Shown piece after piece: positions 25,799-37,645 of a stretch of 64,000 nt of DNA (its first letter is position 1; every line of letters begins with the position of its first letter). The notes under the pieces are model-generated. The model did not search any database, was not told where the DNA came from, and worked only from the letters and a program-made list of their open reading frames with translations. The position numbers were made by a program, and so were the translations under genes. The DNA is from Streptacidiphilus sp. ASG 303 (GTDB lineage Bacteria > Actinomycetota > Actinomycetes > Streptomycetales > Streptomycetaceae): NCBI RefSeq assembly GCF_020991365.1, contig NZ_JAJLRA010000025.1, positions 1 through 64,000 on the forward strand, given 5' to 3'.

Positions 25799-25834
25799 GC
25801 GGACGGCCGGCTGCGGAAGCAGCCGGCCGTCCGC
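25799..25834 (+). terminator. Strong hairpin terminator
   Basis: 16-bp perfect stem GCGGACGGCCGGCTGC with a GGAA tetraloop, 33 bases after the stop. Confidence 0.88.
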
Positions 25835-25880
25835 CGTTCGCCGCTGCCCGCCGCGGGCCGGTCGCGCCCGCGGCGGGCGC

Positions 25881-25928
25881 CGTCCTGCCGTCATCCGGTC
25901 CTGCCGTCATCCGGTCCTGCAGTCCGGG
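25881..25928. repeat. 16-bp tandem repeat
   Basis: Two near-identical units (CGTCCTGCCGTCATCC, GGTCCTGCCGTCATCC) and a third partial unit beginning GGTCCTGC. It lies in the gene-free spacer 25835-26091 before clpB. Confidence 0.75.
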
Positions 25929-26091
25929 AGTCCGACAGCCCTGCAGCCCGGCAGCCCTGCGGTCCGGCCCTGCCGCCCCGCCGTCCGTGAGCGGCGGGAG
26001 GGCCGGCGCGCGTACGGGTGGCCGGGACGCCGCGGCAGGGTACGGGGCCCGGAAGGGCCGGGACGCGCACCGGAAGGGCTCGCCATGCCAC

Positions 26092-26112
26092 GTTGAGCGG
26101 GTTAGACTCAAC
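26092..26112 (+). promoter_or_regulatory. HAIR operator of clpB
   Basis: GTTGAGC-N7-ACTCAAC, matching the HspR consensus CTTGAGT-N7-ACTCAAG at 11 of 14 positions and symmetric. It lies about 70 bases before the clpB start. Confidence 0.85.
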
Positions 26113-26182
26113 TTGTCTCACGTTGGACGAGGCAGGTCGGTGCCGCCGACCGCCACCCGGCGACACGGAGGAAGCGCGAGCA

Positions 26183-28807
<2,625 letters not shown>

Positions 28808-28831
28808 CCGCGCGTCGCACGGCAGGCCCGT

Positions 28832-28875
28832 GGACGTCCCGCCCGCCGCGCGCCCGCGCGGCGGGCGGGACGTCC
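28832..28875 (+). terminator. Terminator of clpB
   Basis: Perfect 20-bp stem (GGACGTCCCGCCCGCCGCGC and complement) with GCCC loop, 24 bases after the stop. Confidence 0.88.
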
Positions 28876-28890
28876 CGCGGGGCCGTGCCC

Positions 28891-28923
28891 GGCCGGTGCG
28901 CGGCCGGTGCGCGGCCGGTGCGC
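28891..28923. repeat. 11-bp tandem repeat
   Basis: Three units of GGCCGGTGCGC. The surrounding 28876-29185 stretch is GC-rich without any supported gene. Confidence 0.7.
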
Positions 28924-29185
28924 GGTCGGCGGGTCCCGCGGTCCCGGCGGGTCCCGGGCGTGTCGGGGGAGGCCCGCGGGGCAGGCTGAGGGGAGGCGGC
29001 GGCAGCGTCCGGGCCCGAGCCGCCGCCGGCCGTCCTCCGGACCCCCGGCCCCGCGGCCGGGAGCCCGCCGCCCCGCCCCGCGGCACCGCGTCCGGACCGC
29101 CCCGCCGCCGGGCTCCGGGCGGGCGCTGCGCCACGGCGGCGCCATGGGGGAGGATGGCAGCCGAACCGTCTCGAAGGGACCAGCC

Positions 29186-29734
29186 GTGAGCATCGACCCG
29201 TCCTCCATCCCGTCCTTCGGCATGCCCCCGCAGCAGCCGGGCGGCGGTCAGCCGAACCCCGCACCGCCGGTGGTGGTGCCGGACCAGGAGCTGGTCAAGC
29301 AGCTGCTGGACCAGATGCAGCTCAAGCACGTCGTGGACGAGGAGGGCGACCTCACCGCGCCGTGGGAGGGCTTCCGCGTCTACTACATGTTCCGTGGCGA
29401 GGAGAACGAGCTCTTCGCCGTCCGCTCCTTCTACGACCGGGCCTACCCGATCGAGCAGAAGGGCGAGATCCTCGACCTGGTCGACGAGTGGAACCGCGAC
29501 ACCCTGTGGCCGAAGGTCTACACGCACACCCACGAGGACGGCGTCGTCCGCCTCATCGGTGAGTCGCAGATGATCGTCGGCATGGGGGTCAACCTGGAGT
29601 ACTTCGTGACCACCACCGCGAACTGGACCAACGCCGCCGTCGGCTTCGAGCAGTGGATGGCCGAGCGCCTGGGCCTGCAGAAGGAGGTCGACGGCGAGGA
29701 CGGCGAGTCCGAGCCCGGCTCCGACGAGGCCTGA
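29186..29734 (+). CDS. YbjN domain-containing protein
   Basis: The product is 182 aa from the GTG at 29186, with GAAGGGA upstream. The N-terminus is Pro/Gln/Gly-rich. The domain from about residue 35 (ELVKQLLDQMQLKHVVDEEGDL...FRVYYMFRGEENELFAVRSFYDRAYPIEQKGEILDLVDEWNRDTLWPKVY) has the alpha-beta pattern of YbjN/type III secretion chaperone-like proteins, ending in an acidic tail. In E. coli YbjN affects motility and stress traits; in actinomycetes the role is unknown. Monocistronic by its flanking terminators. Confidence 0.83.
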   Translation: MSIDPSSIPSFGMPPQQPGGGQPNPAPPVVVPDQELVKQLLDQMQLKHVVDEEGDLTAPWEGFRVYYMFRGEENELFAVRSFYDRAYPIEQKGEILDLVDEWNRDTLWPKVYTHTHEDGVVRLIGESQMIVGMGVNLEYFVTTTANWTNAAVGFEQWMAERLGLQKEVDGEDGESEPGSDEA

Positions 29735-29753
29735 GCCTCCCCCGTCCGCGACG

Positions 29754-29786
29754 AAGGGCCCGCCCCCTGCCGGGGGGCGGGCCCTT
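29754..29786 (+). terminator. Terminator of the YbjN gene
   Basis: 14-bp perfect stem AAGGGCCCGCCCCC and complement, loop TGCCG. Confidence 0.87.
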
Positions 29787-29806
29787 CCGCCGTGCCGGGT
29801 ACCTCT

Positions 29807-29822
29807 GGACTTGCTCAAGTCC
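29807..29822. promoter_or_regulatory. Compact dyad upstream of the Cys/His/Gly protein gene
   Basis: GGACTTG-CT-CAAGTCC, a perfect 7-bp inverted repeat with a 2-base centre, 72 bases before the next start codon. It could be an operator. The spacing differs from HAIR sites. Confidence 0.45.
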
Positions 29823-29893
29823 GCTTTGGCCGCACCGCGGGGAGGGCACATACGCGGCACGCGCACGGATGCGCGGGAACAAAGGGGGACACC

Positions 29894-30154
29894 ATGGGCT
29901 TCGTCATCGTCGCCGCCGTCGTCCTGGCCGTGGCGGCCATTGCCGCCGCGTCGGGGAGGAGCCGCGGGGGCGGCCGCCGGAAGGGCCGCAGGACCGGATC
30001 GGACACCTCCTCCTCGTGGTGGGCCGGCGGGGACTCCGGCGGGAGCTCCGGCGGCGGCCACGGGGGCGGCCACCACTCCTGCGGCGGGGGCCACTCCTGC
30101 GGGGGCGGCCACGGCTGCGGGTCGGGCTGCGGATCGGGTTGCGGCTCCAGCTGA
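29894..30154 (+). CDS. Cys/His/Gly-rich small membrane protein
   Basis: The product is 86 aa from the ATG at 29894, with AAAGGGGGA upstream. Residues 2-20 are one membrane helix (GFVIVAAVVLAVAAIAAAS), then a basic linker (RSRGGGRRKGRR), then about 45 residues of Gly, Ser, His and Cys ending in repeats such as HSCGGGHSCGGGHGCGSGC. Five cysteines alternate with histidines, which suggests metal binding at the membrane surface. Similar Gly/Cys-rich tails occur in poorly studied actinomycete proteins. Function unknown. Confidence 0.72.
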   Translation: MGFVIVAAVVLAVAAIAAASGRSRGGGRRKGRRTGSDTSSSWWAGGDSGGSSGGGHGGGHHSCGGGHSCGGGHGCGSGCGSGCGSS

Positions 30155-30287
30155 AAGGCCCCCGGTGATTCCTCGCTCGTACGGGTAAATCCCCCACGGG
30201 CGGGCGGAATTCGTGCTTTCCTCTCTGAGTCACCGGACGATCTTTACCGCCACGGCCGGCCGCGCCGGCGGGCACGCGGAGCGGAGA

Positions 30288-30812
30288 ATGCTCACCACAC
30301 TGCAGACCTCCTACACCGACACCCGCGCCGGGGAGCTGGCCTGGTGCCTCGGCAGCGGCCCGCTCCCGGCGCTCGCGGTGCTCGACCTCCAGTTCGGCCC
30401 GGTGGCCCTGCAGCTGCGCCTGCTCGGCGCGTCGCACCAGGTCGTGCTGGCCGCCGGGCAGGGCATCCGCTCGGAGACGGTGGCCTGCCTCCCCGGGCGG
30501 CGCGCGCCGCTGCCGGCCCGCGTCGCCGAGCACGTCCAGGGCTGGGAGTACGACTTCGCGGCCAGGGTGGAGACCCTGGCGCCGGCCGCCTTCGCCGCCC
30601 GGGCCCAGGAGCTGATCGAGCTGGTGGAGGGGCATCCGAGCGGGCTGGCCGGGGTCTTCCCCGGGGACCCCAGCGCCTTCACCGCCCTGGTGGCGGCGGG
30701 CGACGGGCGGCGGCTGCGCTGGCGCACCTGGCACGCCTACCCGCAGGAGGGGACCCTGGTCTGCACCCGGTCCGCGCTGGTCGCGCCGACCCATGCGGAA
30801 TCTGTTCGGTAA
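30288..30812 (+). CDS. DUF2617 family protein
   Basis: The product is 174 aa from the ATG at 30288 (GCGGAG upstream; the earlier frame start at 30213 lacks support). The segments LTTLQTSYTDTRAGELAWCLG, LDLQFGPVALQLRLLGASHQV and LRWRTWHAYPQEGTLVCTRS match the DUF2617 family as I know it from streptomycetes, where it precedes a spermidine-synthase-like gene exactly as here. Soluble, no catalytic motif seen. The 92-base gap to the next gene contains a separate leaderless promoter, so cotranscription is uncertain. Confidence 0.82.
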   Translation: MLTTLQTSYTDTRAGELAWCLGSGPLPALAVLDLQFGPVALQLRLLGASHQVVLAAGQGIRSETVACLPGRRAPLPARVAEHVQGWEYDFAARVETLAPAAFAARAQELIELVEGHPSGLAGVFPGDPSAFTALVAAGDGRRLRWRTWHAYPQEGTLVCTRSALVAPTHAESVR

Positions 30813-30904
30813 TCGCTTTCCCGGTCGAACGGCCATGGAATTCCGCATCGGTGTCCCCCGGTCGGGTGACGAGAATTCCCGCGGTCTTCCCCTAGCGTTT
30901 GTTC

Positions 30905-32482
30905 GTGATCGACCAGTCCACCGGAACGGCCGTCCGCCGGCCCGTCGGCGACCCGCCTGCCGCCCCGCACCGCACCCGCGCCCGCACCCGGGCACCGTCC
31001 GGGCCGGCACGGCTGCTGGTGCTGCTCGCCGCCTTCGTCTGCGCGGCCTGCGGGCTGGTATACGAACTGGAGCTGGTCGCCCTCGGCGGGCGGCTGATCG
31101 GCGACCCGGTCACCCAGACCTCCCTCGTCCTCTCGGTGATGGTCTTCGCCATGGGCCTGGGCTCGCTGCTCGCCAAGCGCCTCACCCGGCGCCCGGCCGC
31201 GGCCTTCGCCGTCGTGGAGTCGCTGCTGGCCCTGACCGGCGGCCTCTCCGGGCTCGCCCTGTACGCCTGCTGGGCCTGGCTGGGGGGGTGCCGGGCCGCC
31301 ACCGTGGGCCTCGCCGCCCTGATCGGGGTGCTCGTCGGTACCGAGATCCCGCTGCTGATGACCCTCGTCCAGCGCATCCGCCGGGAGGACGCGGGCCACG
31401 CCGTCGCCGACCTCTTCGCCGCCGACTACGTGGGCGCCCTCGTCGGCGGCCTCGCCTTCCCCTTCCTCCTGCTCCCGGCCCTCGGCCAGGCCGCCGGGGC
31501 GATACTGGCCGGCGCGGTCAACGCGGTCGCGGGCGGCGCGGTCGCCCTGTGGCTCTTCCGCGACGAGTCGCCGCCGCGCACCCGCCTGCTGCTCCGGGCG
31601 GCCTGCGGCCTGGTGCTGGCCGCGCTCGCCGCGGCGGCGTGCGGCACCCCCGCGGTGGAGCGCGCCGCCCGGCGGACGCTCTACGGGGACCGGGTGCGCC
31701 TCGCCGAACAGGGCCTCCACCAGGAGGTCGTCCTCACCGGGACGGCCTCCGGCGCCGGACTGCGGCTCTACCTCGACGGACGGCCCGTCCTGTGCGCCGC
31801 CGACCGGGACCGCCTCCCGCAGGCCCTGACGCGGCCGGCCATGGCCGGCCCGCACCGCCGGGTGCTGGTCCTCGGCGGGGGCGGCGGCCTCGTCGTCCGG
31901 GAGGTGCTGCGGCACCCGGGCGTGCGCCGGGTCGTGGCCGTGCAGCCCGACCCCGACGTCACCCGGCTCGCCCGGACCGACCCGGCACTGACCGCGCTCA
32001 ACGGGCACGCGCTGGACGATCCCCGGGTCCTGGTCGCCGCGGCCGACCCCCTGGTCTGGCTGCGCGGCGCGGCGGCCGCCGCGCCCCCGTTCGACGTCGT
32101 CCTCGTCGACCCGCCCGGGCCCGGGGACGCGCACGGCGCGGACCTCCGGACGGAGGAGTTCTACGGACTGGCCGCACGCCTGCTCGCCCCCCGCGGCCGG
32201 CTCGCCGTGGCGGCCGGGCCGTTCGGGTCGGGTGCCGGGACCGCCGACCGGGGCCGGTTCAGGACCGTGGAGGCGGCGCTGCGCGCCGTGCCGCTGCGGA
32301 CCGCCGCGTACACCGTGCGCCAGGCCGCGTCCGGCTGCGGGAGCACGGCGGACCAGGGGTTCCTCCTCGCCGCGCCGCCCGGGGGCGGGGCGCTTGCGCG
32401 TCCGGTTCCCCCCGCCGTCCCCGCGGCCTCCGGCACCGGTCCGCTCCCGCCCCCGGAGACCCTCCTCCGGCCGCTGCGGTGA
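30905..32482 (+). CDS. Membrane spermidine-synthase-like protein, catalytic motifs degenerate
   Basis: The product is 525 aa. Start taken at the GTG at 30905 because TAGCGT (30893-30898) lies just ahead, indicating a leaderless mRNA; a TTG six bases earlier is possible. Six or more hydrophobic helices fill residues 35-245, then a Rossmann methyltransferase-like domain. The nucleotide loop reads GGGGGLVVREVL where aminopropyltransferases have GGGDG. VAVQPDP replaces the usual VELDP, and VLVAAADPLVWL replaces the NDDA-type segment. TEEFYGLAARLL is the remaining hallmark. Spermidine synthesis is therefore doubtful; a related transferase or binding role is possible. Confidence 0.8.
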   Translation: MIDQSTGTAVRRPVGDPPAAPHRTRARTRAPSGPARLLVLLAAFVCAACGLVYELELVALGGRLIGDPVTQTSLVLSVMVFAMGLGSLLAKRLTRRPAAAFAVVESLLALTGGLSGLALYACWAWLGGCRAATVGLAALIGVLVGTEIPLLMTLVQRIRREDAGHAVADLFAADYVGALVGGLAFPFLLLPALGQAAGAILAGAVNAVAGGAVALWLFRDESPPRTRLLLRAACGLVLAALAAAACGTPAVERAARRTLYGDRVRLAEQGLHQEVVLTGTASGAGLRLYLDGRPVLCAADRDRLPQALTRPAMAGPHRRVLVLGGGGGLVVREVLRHPGVRRVVAVQPDPDVTRLARTDPALTALNGHALDDPRVLVAAADPLVWLRGAAAAAPPFDVVLVDPPGPGDAHGADLRTEEFYGLAARLLAPRGRLAVAAGPFGSGAGTADRGRFRTVEAALRAVPLRTAAYTVRQAASGCGSTADQGFLLAAPPGGGALARPVPPAVPAASGTGPLPPPETLLRPLR

Positions 32483-32720
32483 GGACGCCCCGGAGCACCG
32501 CCGCCCGTACCGCACGCCGCCCGCCCCTGCCGCCCGCCCTGCCGCCCGCTCCCGGCTCACGTCGCACGCCCCCTTGCGCGCCGCGCGCCGACCGCCGCCG
32601 GGGCCGTGCAGGGGCCGTGCCGGGGCCTGCGGACCTGCGACGGGAGGGCCGGCGGGCCGGGGTCCGCGCGTCCACGGCGCAACGCCCTTCGCGACCGCGG
32701 CAGGTGGGTAGGCTCCCCAC

Positions 32721-33851
32721 ATGGAGCATCAGGTCCCCGTCCCGCTTCCGGCCCGGCTCGTCCGGCAGGCGCTCCGCGAACCCGGCCTGCTGGCCCGGTG
32801 CGTCCCGGGGCTGACCGTCGACGGTCCTGAACCCGGAGTGCCGCAGCCGGACGGACCGGGTTCCGGCGGGCCGGGCCGGGCGGACGGGACCGTCTCCGGG
32901 CGGCTGCGCCTGCGGGTCGGCGGCGCCAGCATCACCTACCGCGGCGAGTTCGCCGTCGCCCCGGACGGCGGCGGCGGGGACGGCGGCGGCGGGGACGGCG
33001 GCGGCGGGGACGGCGGCGGCGGGGACGGCGCCGTCTCGGTCACCGCCGAGGCCCGCGAGGTGCGCGGCGCCGGGCAGGTGTCCCTGGCCCTGCGCGTCGC
33101 CGTCGAGGAGGGGCCCGCCGGCTCCGGCACGGCGGTGCTGGTGGTCACCGGCAAGGTCGCCGTCCAGGGCCGCCTGGCCGAGGCCGATCCGGCGGCGGCC
33201 GCCGCGGCCGGACAGCGCCTGCTGGAGCGGACGGCCGCCGCGCTCGCCGCGGAGCACGCCGCGGGCGACCCCGCCGCAGGCGACCCCTCCGGGGACGGCT
33301 CCGCCGGGGCCGCGGCCCCCGAGGACCGGGCCGGTGACGCGGGGGACGTCGACGACCCTGCGGCGGACGGACCGGAGGAGCCCGCCGAGGCCGCCGGGAC
33401 GGTCGACGCCCGCCTGGAGGAGCTCGAGGAGCTCGGGGAGTTGGAGGGCCTGGAGGACCCGGACGCCCCCGGGGCCGCCCCCCTCCCGGACCACGGCGCC
33501 CTCCCGCTCCCCGGCGACCCGCTCCCCGGCGACCCGCTCCCCGGCGGCCGGGCCGCGGCCCGGGGCGCCGACGGCGCGGACCCGCTCGACGGGCCGGTCC
33601 GCCGCTCCATCGTGGGCCGCTCCGCGGAGGAGGTCGACCACGCCCCGCCCCGCGGCCGGTACGCGCCGGCGCTGCCCGCCCGCGGCGCCCGAGGCAGGGT
33701 GGCGGCCCGCAGGCCCGGCGCCGACCGCGGACCGGCCACGCCGGTGGCCGCGCCGGACGCCGACCGCAGCCTGCTGCCCTGGGTGATCGGGGGCGGTGCG
33801 GCCGTGGTGGGCGGTGCGGTCGCGCTGGCCCGCGTCCTGCGCAGGCGCTGA
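32721..33851 (+). CDS. CoxG/SRPBCC-like protein with C-terminal membrane anchor
   Basis: The product is 376 aa from the ATG at 32721, leaderless by its TAGGCT box at 32709-32714. Residues about 1-165 show the CoxG-type helix-grip pattern (VPLPARLVRQALREPGLLARCVPGL, LRVGGASITYRGEF, ALRVAVEEGPAGSGTAVLVVTGKVAVQGRLAE). A run of four GGGGD units (15-bp DNA repeats, about 32970-33030) is inserted in the domain, and a long acidic Ala/Gly/Pro linker leads to a C-terminal helix LLPWVIGGGAAVVGGAVALARVL and RRR. CoxG proteins sit on membranes and bind menaquinone-like cofactors or help oxidoreductase assembly; no CO-dehydrogenase genes are nearby. Confidence 0.75.
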   Translation: MEHQVPVPLPARLVRQALREPGLLARCVPGLTVDGPEPGVPQPDGPGSGGPGRADGTVSGRLRLRVGGASITYRGEFAVAPDGGGGDGGGGDGGGGDGGGGDGAVSVTAEAREVRGAGQVSLALRVAVEEGPAGSGTAVLVVTGKVAVQGRLAEADPAAAAAAGQRLLERTAAALAAEHAAGDPAAGDPSGDGSAGAAAPEDRAGDAGDVDDPAADGPEEPAEAAGTVDARLEELEELGELEGLEDPDAPGAAPLPDHGALPLPGDPLPGDPLPGGRAAARGADGADPLDGPVRRSIVGRSAEEVDHAPPRGRYAPALPARGARGRVAARRPGADRGPATPVAAPDADRSLLPWVIGGGAAVVGGAVALARVLRRR

Positions 33852-33995
33852 CCGGGCCGGCCGGGCCCGCCGCCCCTCCGCCCCGCCCCTCCGCCCCGCC
33901 CCTCCGTCCCGCCGCCCCGTCCCGTGCGACCTCCCCGCCCGTCCGCCTCCCGCCCCGCCACCCCGCCCGCCCGCCGCAACGAAGACGGAGCCCCC

Positions 33996-34871
33996 TTGAC
34001 CAGCGCTGCCGCCGACCTCCTCCCGGACACCCCGTCCGCCGTCCGCCTCACCGCCGGCGAGGCCGCGCTGACGGTGCTGCCCGACGCGGGCTGCCGCCTC
34101 GGCAGCCTGCGCATCGGCGGACTGGAACTCCTCCGCCGGCCCCCGGCGGAGCCCGACGCCGCACCCTCGGACCGGCTCTTCGGCTGGGGCAGCTTCCCCA
34201 TGGTCCCCTGGGCCGGCCGGGTGGACCGCGGGGTCTTCAACAACGGCCCGGTGCGGCACCGGCTGCCCACCGACGTGCTGCCGCCGCACGCGATCCACGG
34301 CACGGCGCTGACCGGGGCCTGGCGGCTCGCCGCGCCGCCGACCGACCGGGAGGCCGTCTTCGTCCACGACCTGGCGGACCCGTGGCCCTACCCCGGACGG
34401 GTCACCCAGCGCTTCGTGCTCGGGCCGGACGAGCTGCGCACCACCCTGGAGGTGGAGACGCGCGGGGACTCCTTCCCGGCACAGGTCGGCTGGCACCCCT
34501 GGTTCCTGCGGCACCCCCTCGGCGCGCCGGAGGGCAGCCGGCCGCTCCAGGTGGACTTCGCGCCCGCGTGGCAGGAGGAGCGCGGCGCCGACCACCTGCC
34601 CACCGGCCGGCGCATCGAGCCGCAGCCGGGCCCCTGGGACGACTGCTTCGGCATGCCGGACGGCGTCCGCGCCGTCCTGGACTGGCCGGGCCTGCTGCGG
34701 ATGACCGTCACCAGCGACTGCCGCTGGGCGGTGGTCTTCGACCAGCTGGGCGACGCCCTCTGCTTCGAGCCGCAGAGCGGGCCGCCCAACGGCCTCAACA
34801 CCCGGCCCCGCCTGGTCACCCCGATCGACCCCCTGGAGGCGGAGACGGTCTGGCGGTGGGAGCGCCCGTGA
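33996..34871 (+). CDS. Aldose 1-epimerase family protein
   Basis: The product is 291 aa from a TTG at 33996 with GGAG upstream. Galactose-mutarotase-like fold. Conserved pieces are FPMVPWAGRVDRGVF, IHGTALTG (contains the active His), QVGWHPWFLR (second His) and CFEPQSGPPNGLNTRP, which carries the catalytic Glu. It would interconvert alpha and beta anomers of a sugar or a modified hexose; the substrate is unknown. It ends 35 bases before pyrE, which has its own promoter. Confidence 0.88.
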   Translation: MTSAAADLLPDTPSAVRLTAGEAALTVLPDAGCRLGSLRIGGLELLRRPPAEPDAAPSDRLFGWGSFPMVPWAGRVDRGVFNNGPVRHRLPTDVLPPHAIHGTALTGAWRLAAPPTDREAVFVHDLADPWPYPGRVTQRFVLGPDELRTTLEVETRGDSFPAQVGWHPWFLRHPLGAPEGSRPLQVDFAPAWQEERGADHLPTGRRIEPQPGPWDDCFGMPDGVRAVLDWPGLLRMTVTSDCRWAVVFDQLGDALCFEPQSGPPNGLNTRPRLVTPIDPLEAETVWRWERP

Positions 34872-34906
34872 GGCGCCGGCCGCCGGGCGAACTAGGCTGG
34901 TGGTCC

Positions 34907-35446
34907 ATGAGCAACGACCGTGACGCCCTGCTGGCGCAGATCAAGGACAAGGCCGTCGTCCACGGCAGGGTCACCCTCTCCTCCGGCAAGGAGGCCGACT
35001 ACTACGTCGACCTGCGCCGCATCACGCTCGACGGCGAGGCCGCCCCGCTGGTGGGCCGGGTGATGCTGGACCTCACCGCCGACCTGCCGTACGACGCCGT
35101 CGGCGGCCTGACCCTGGGTGCCGACCCGGTCGCCGCCGCGATGCTGCACGCCGCCGCGGCCCGCGGCCGCCGCCTGGACGCCTTCGTCGTCCGCAAGACC
35201 GGCAAGGCGCACGGCCTCCAGCGCCGGATCGAGGGCCCGGACGTCCGGGGCCGCCGGGTGCTGGCCGTGGAGGACACCTCCACCACCGGCGGCTCGGTCC
35301 TGACCGCGGTGGAGGCGCTGCGCGAGGCGGGCGCCGAGGTGGTCGGCGTCGCGGTGATCGTGGAGCGCGGCGCCGCCCCGGCGGTCAAGGAGGCGGGCCT
35401 GCCCTACTACACCGCCTACGTCCCCGGCGACCTCGGCCTGGACTGA
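34907..35446 (+). CDS. pyrE: Orotate phosphoribosyltransferase
   Basis: The product is 179 aa, as usual. It makes OMP from orotate and PRPP. TLSSGKEADYYVDLRRI and VRKTGKAHGLQRRIEG (flexible catalytic loop) precede the PRPP motif VLAVEDTSTTGGSVLTAV. The ATG at 34907 is preceded by TAGGCT at 34893-34898 and no ribosome site, so it is likely leaderless. Separate from other pyr genes. Ends at the 68-bp palindrome. Confidence 0.97.
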   Translation: MSNDRDALLAQIKDKAVVHGRVTLSSGKEADYYVDLRRITLDGEAAPLVGRVMLDLTADLPYDAVGGLTLGADPVAAAMLHAAAARGRRLDAFVVRKTGKAHGLQRRIEGPDVRGRRVLAVEDTSTTGGSVLTAVEALREAGAEVVGVAVIVERGAAPAVKEAGLPYYTAYVPGDLGLD

Positions 35447-35474
35447 CCGCCTCCCCGGACGGCGGGAGCCGGAC

Positions 35475-35542
35475 CGGTCCGGTACACGGCCGAGGGCGGA
35501 TGTTCCACGTGGAACATCCGCCCTCGGCCGTGTACCGGACCG
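35475..35542. terminator. 68-bp perfect palindrome, bidirectional terminator
   Basis: Every base of 35475-35508 pairs with 35509-35542 and there is no loop. It separates the convergent pyrE and DedA genes and touches the DedA stop within two bases. The centre, TGTTCCACGTGGAACA, resembles the ParB site parS (TGTTTCACGTGAAACA) with two symmetric changes. Confidence 0.9.
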
Positions 35543-35543
35543 C

Positions 35544-36281
35544 TCAGCGGCGGCGGTGCCGCCCGCCGCCCTGCCCGGCCGTGTCCCGGGCGTACGGGGC
35601 GTCGACCTCGGGCTCGAGGTCGAGGCCCGCCTTCTTCTTCCGCCGCTCGCGCCACACCTCGACCAGGATCGGCGAGACCGACAGCAGCACGATGAGCGCC
35701 ATGGCCGGGATGAGGTACTTGTCGATCACACCGGCCAGCTGGTCGCCGGTGAGGTAGCCGATGAGCAGCATGGACTCGGTCCACAGCACGCCGCCGACGA
35801 CGTTCCAGACGAAGAAGGTGCGGGCCGGCATCTCCAGGGTGCCCGCCACCGGGTTGAGGAAGGTCCGCACGATGGGGATGAAGCGGGCCATGACCACGGC
35901 CTTGGCCGGCCCGAACTTGCCGAAGTAGTACTCGGCCTTCTCCACGTACTCCCGCCGGAAGACCTTCGACTCGGGTTTGTCGAACATCCGCGGGCCGACC
36001 TTGGCGCCGATGAGGTGGCCCAGCTGCGCCCCCGCGACGGCCGCCAGGGGGGCGCCCAGCAGGAGGGCCGCGATGGGCATCTGGACGCCCTCGCCGAAGA
36101 CCTTGGCGGCGGCGCCGGAGGCGGCCACGCCGGCCAGGATCAGCAGGGAGTCGCCGGGGAAGAAGAAGCCGATCAGCAGGCCCGTCTCGGCGAAGATGAT
36201 CGCGAGGATCCCGATCGCGCCGAGCGAGGAGATCAGCGACTTGGCGTCGAGGAGGTTGAGCGCGAGCGTCGTCGTGTCCAC
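35544..36281 (-). CDS. DedA-family membrane protein
   Basis: The product is 245 aa from the GTG at 36281, leaderless by a TACTCT box at 36288-36293 (minus strand). It has the DedA signatures FAETGLLIGFFFPGDSLLI (with the membrane-buried Glu) and GRFIP-like ARFIPIVRTFLNPVAGTLEM (RxxP), and several transmembrane helices. The tail is basic then acidic (ERRKKKAGLDLEPEVD). DedA proteins flip undecaprenyl phosphate or phospholipids and support membrane-potential homeostasis. Convergent with pyrE and divergent from fbaA by 255 bases. Confidence 0.93.
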   Translation of the reverse strand: MDTTTLALNLLDAKSLISSLGAIGILAIIFAETGLLIGFFFPGDSLLILAGVAASGAAAKVFGEGVQMPIAALLLGAPLAAVAGAQLGHLIGAKVGPRMFDKPESKVFRREYVEKAEYYFGKFGPAKAVVMARFIPIVRTFLNPVAGTLEMPARTFFVWNVVGGVLWTESMLLIGYLTGDQLAGVIDKYLIPAMALIVLLSVSPILVEVWRERRKKKAGLDLEPEVDAPYARDTAGQGGGRHRRR

Positions 36282-36536
36282 CGGTGCAGAGTAGCGGGAG
36301 GGCCTCCGCCGACCACGAGTCCGCCCCTGCGGCGGCCGCGCCGCACCCGAGGGCCCCGGCGCCCGCCGTCCCCCGCCGTCCCCCGCCTCCGGACCCTCCC
36401 CCGCCGCGGCCCGGCCCGCGCCGACGCGCCCGCCGTCCCGCCTGACGGGCAGGAAGGTGAAGCCCAGGGCCTCTTCTGGGAGGATGGCACAGGCGTTCAC
36501 CGTACGTACACCGCACACCGACAGGAGCGGATTCGC

Positions 36537-37559
<1,023 letters not shown>

Positions 37560-37570
37560 GCGTCACCCGG

Positions 37571-37602
37571 GTGCCCCGGCGCGGACTCCCGCGCCGGGGC
37601 AC
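37571..37602 (+). terminator. fbaA terminator
   Basis: 13-bp perfect stem GTGCCCCGGCGCG and complement, loop GACTCC. Confidence 0.87.
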
Positions 37603-37645
37603 CGGCGTGCCCGCACCCGTCGGGCCCACCCGTCAGACTGGTGCC

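Noticed and set aside
25881-25928. Short tandem units as a CRISPR array
   Set aside because: Units are contiguous with no spacers, only about three copies, and no cas genes are present.
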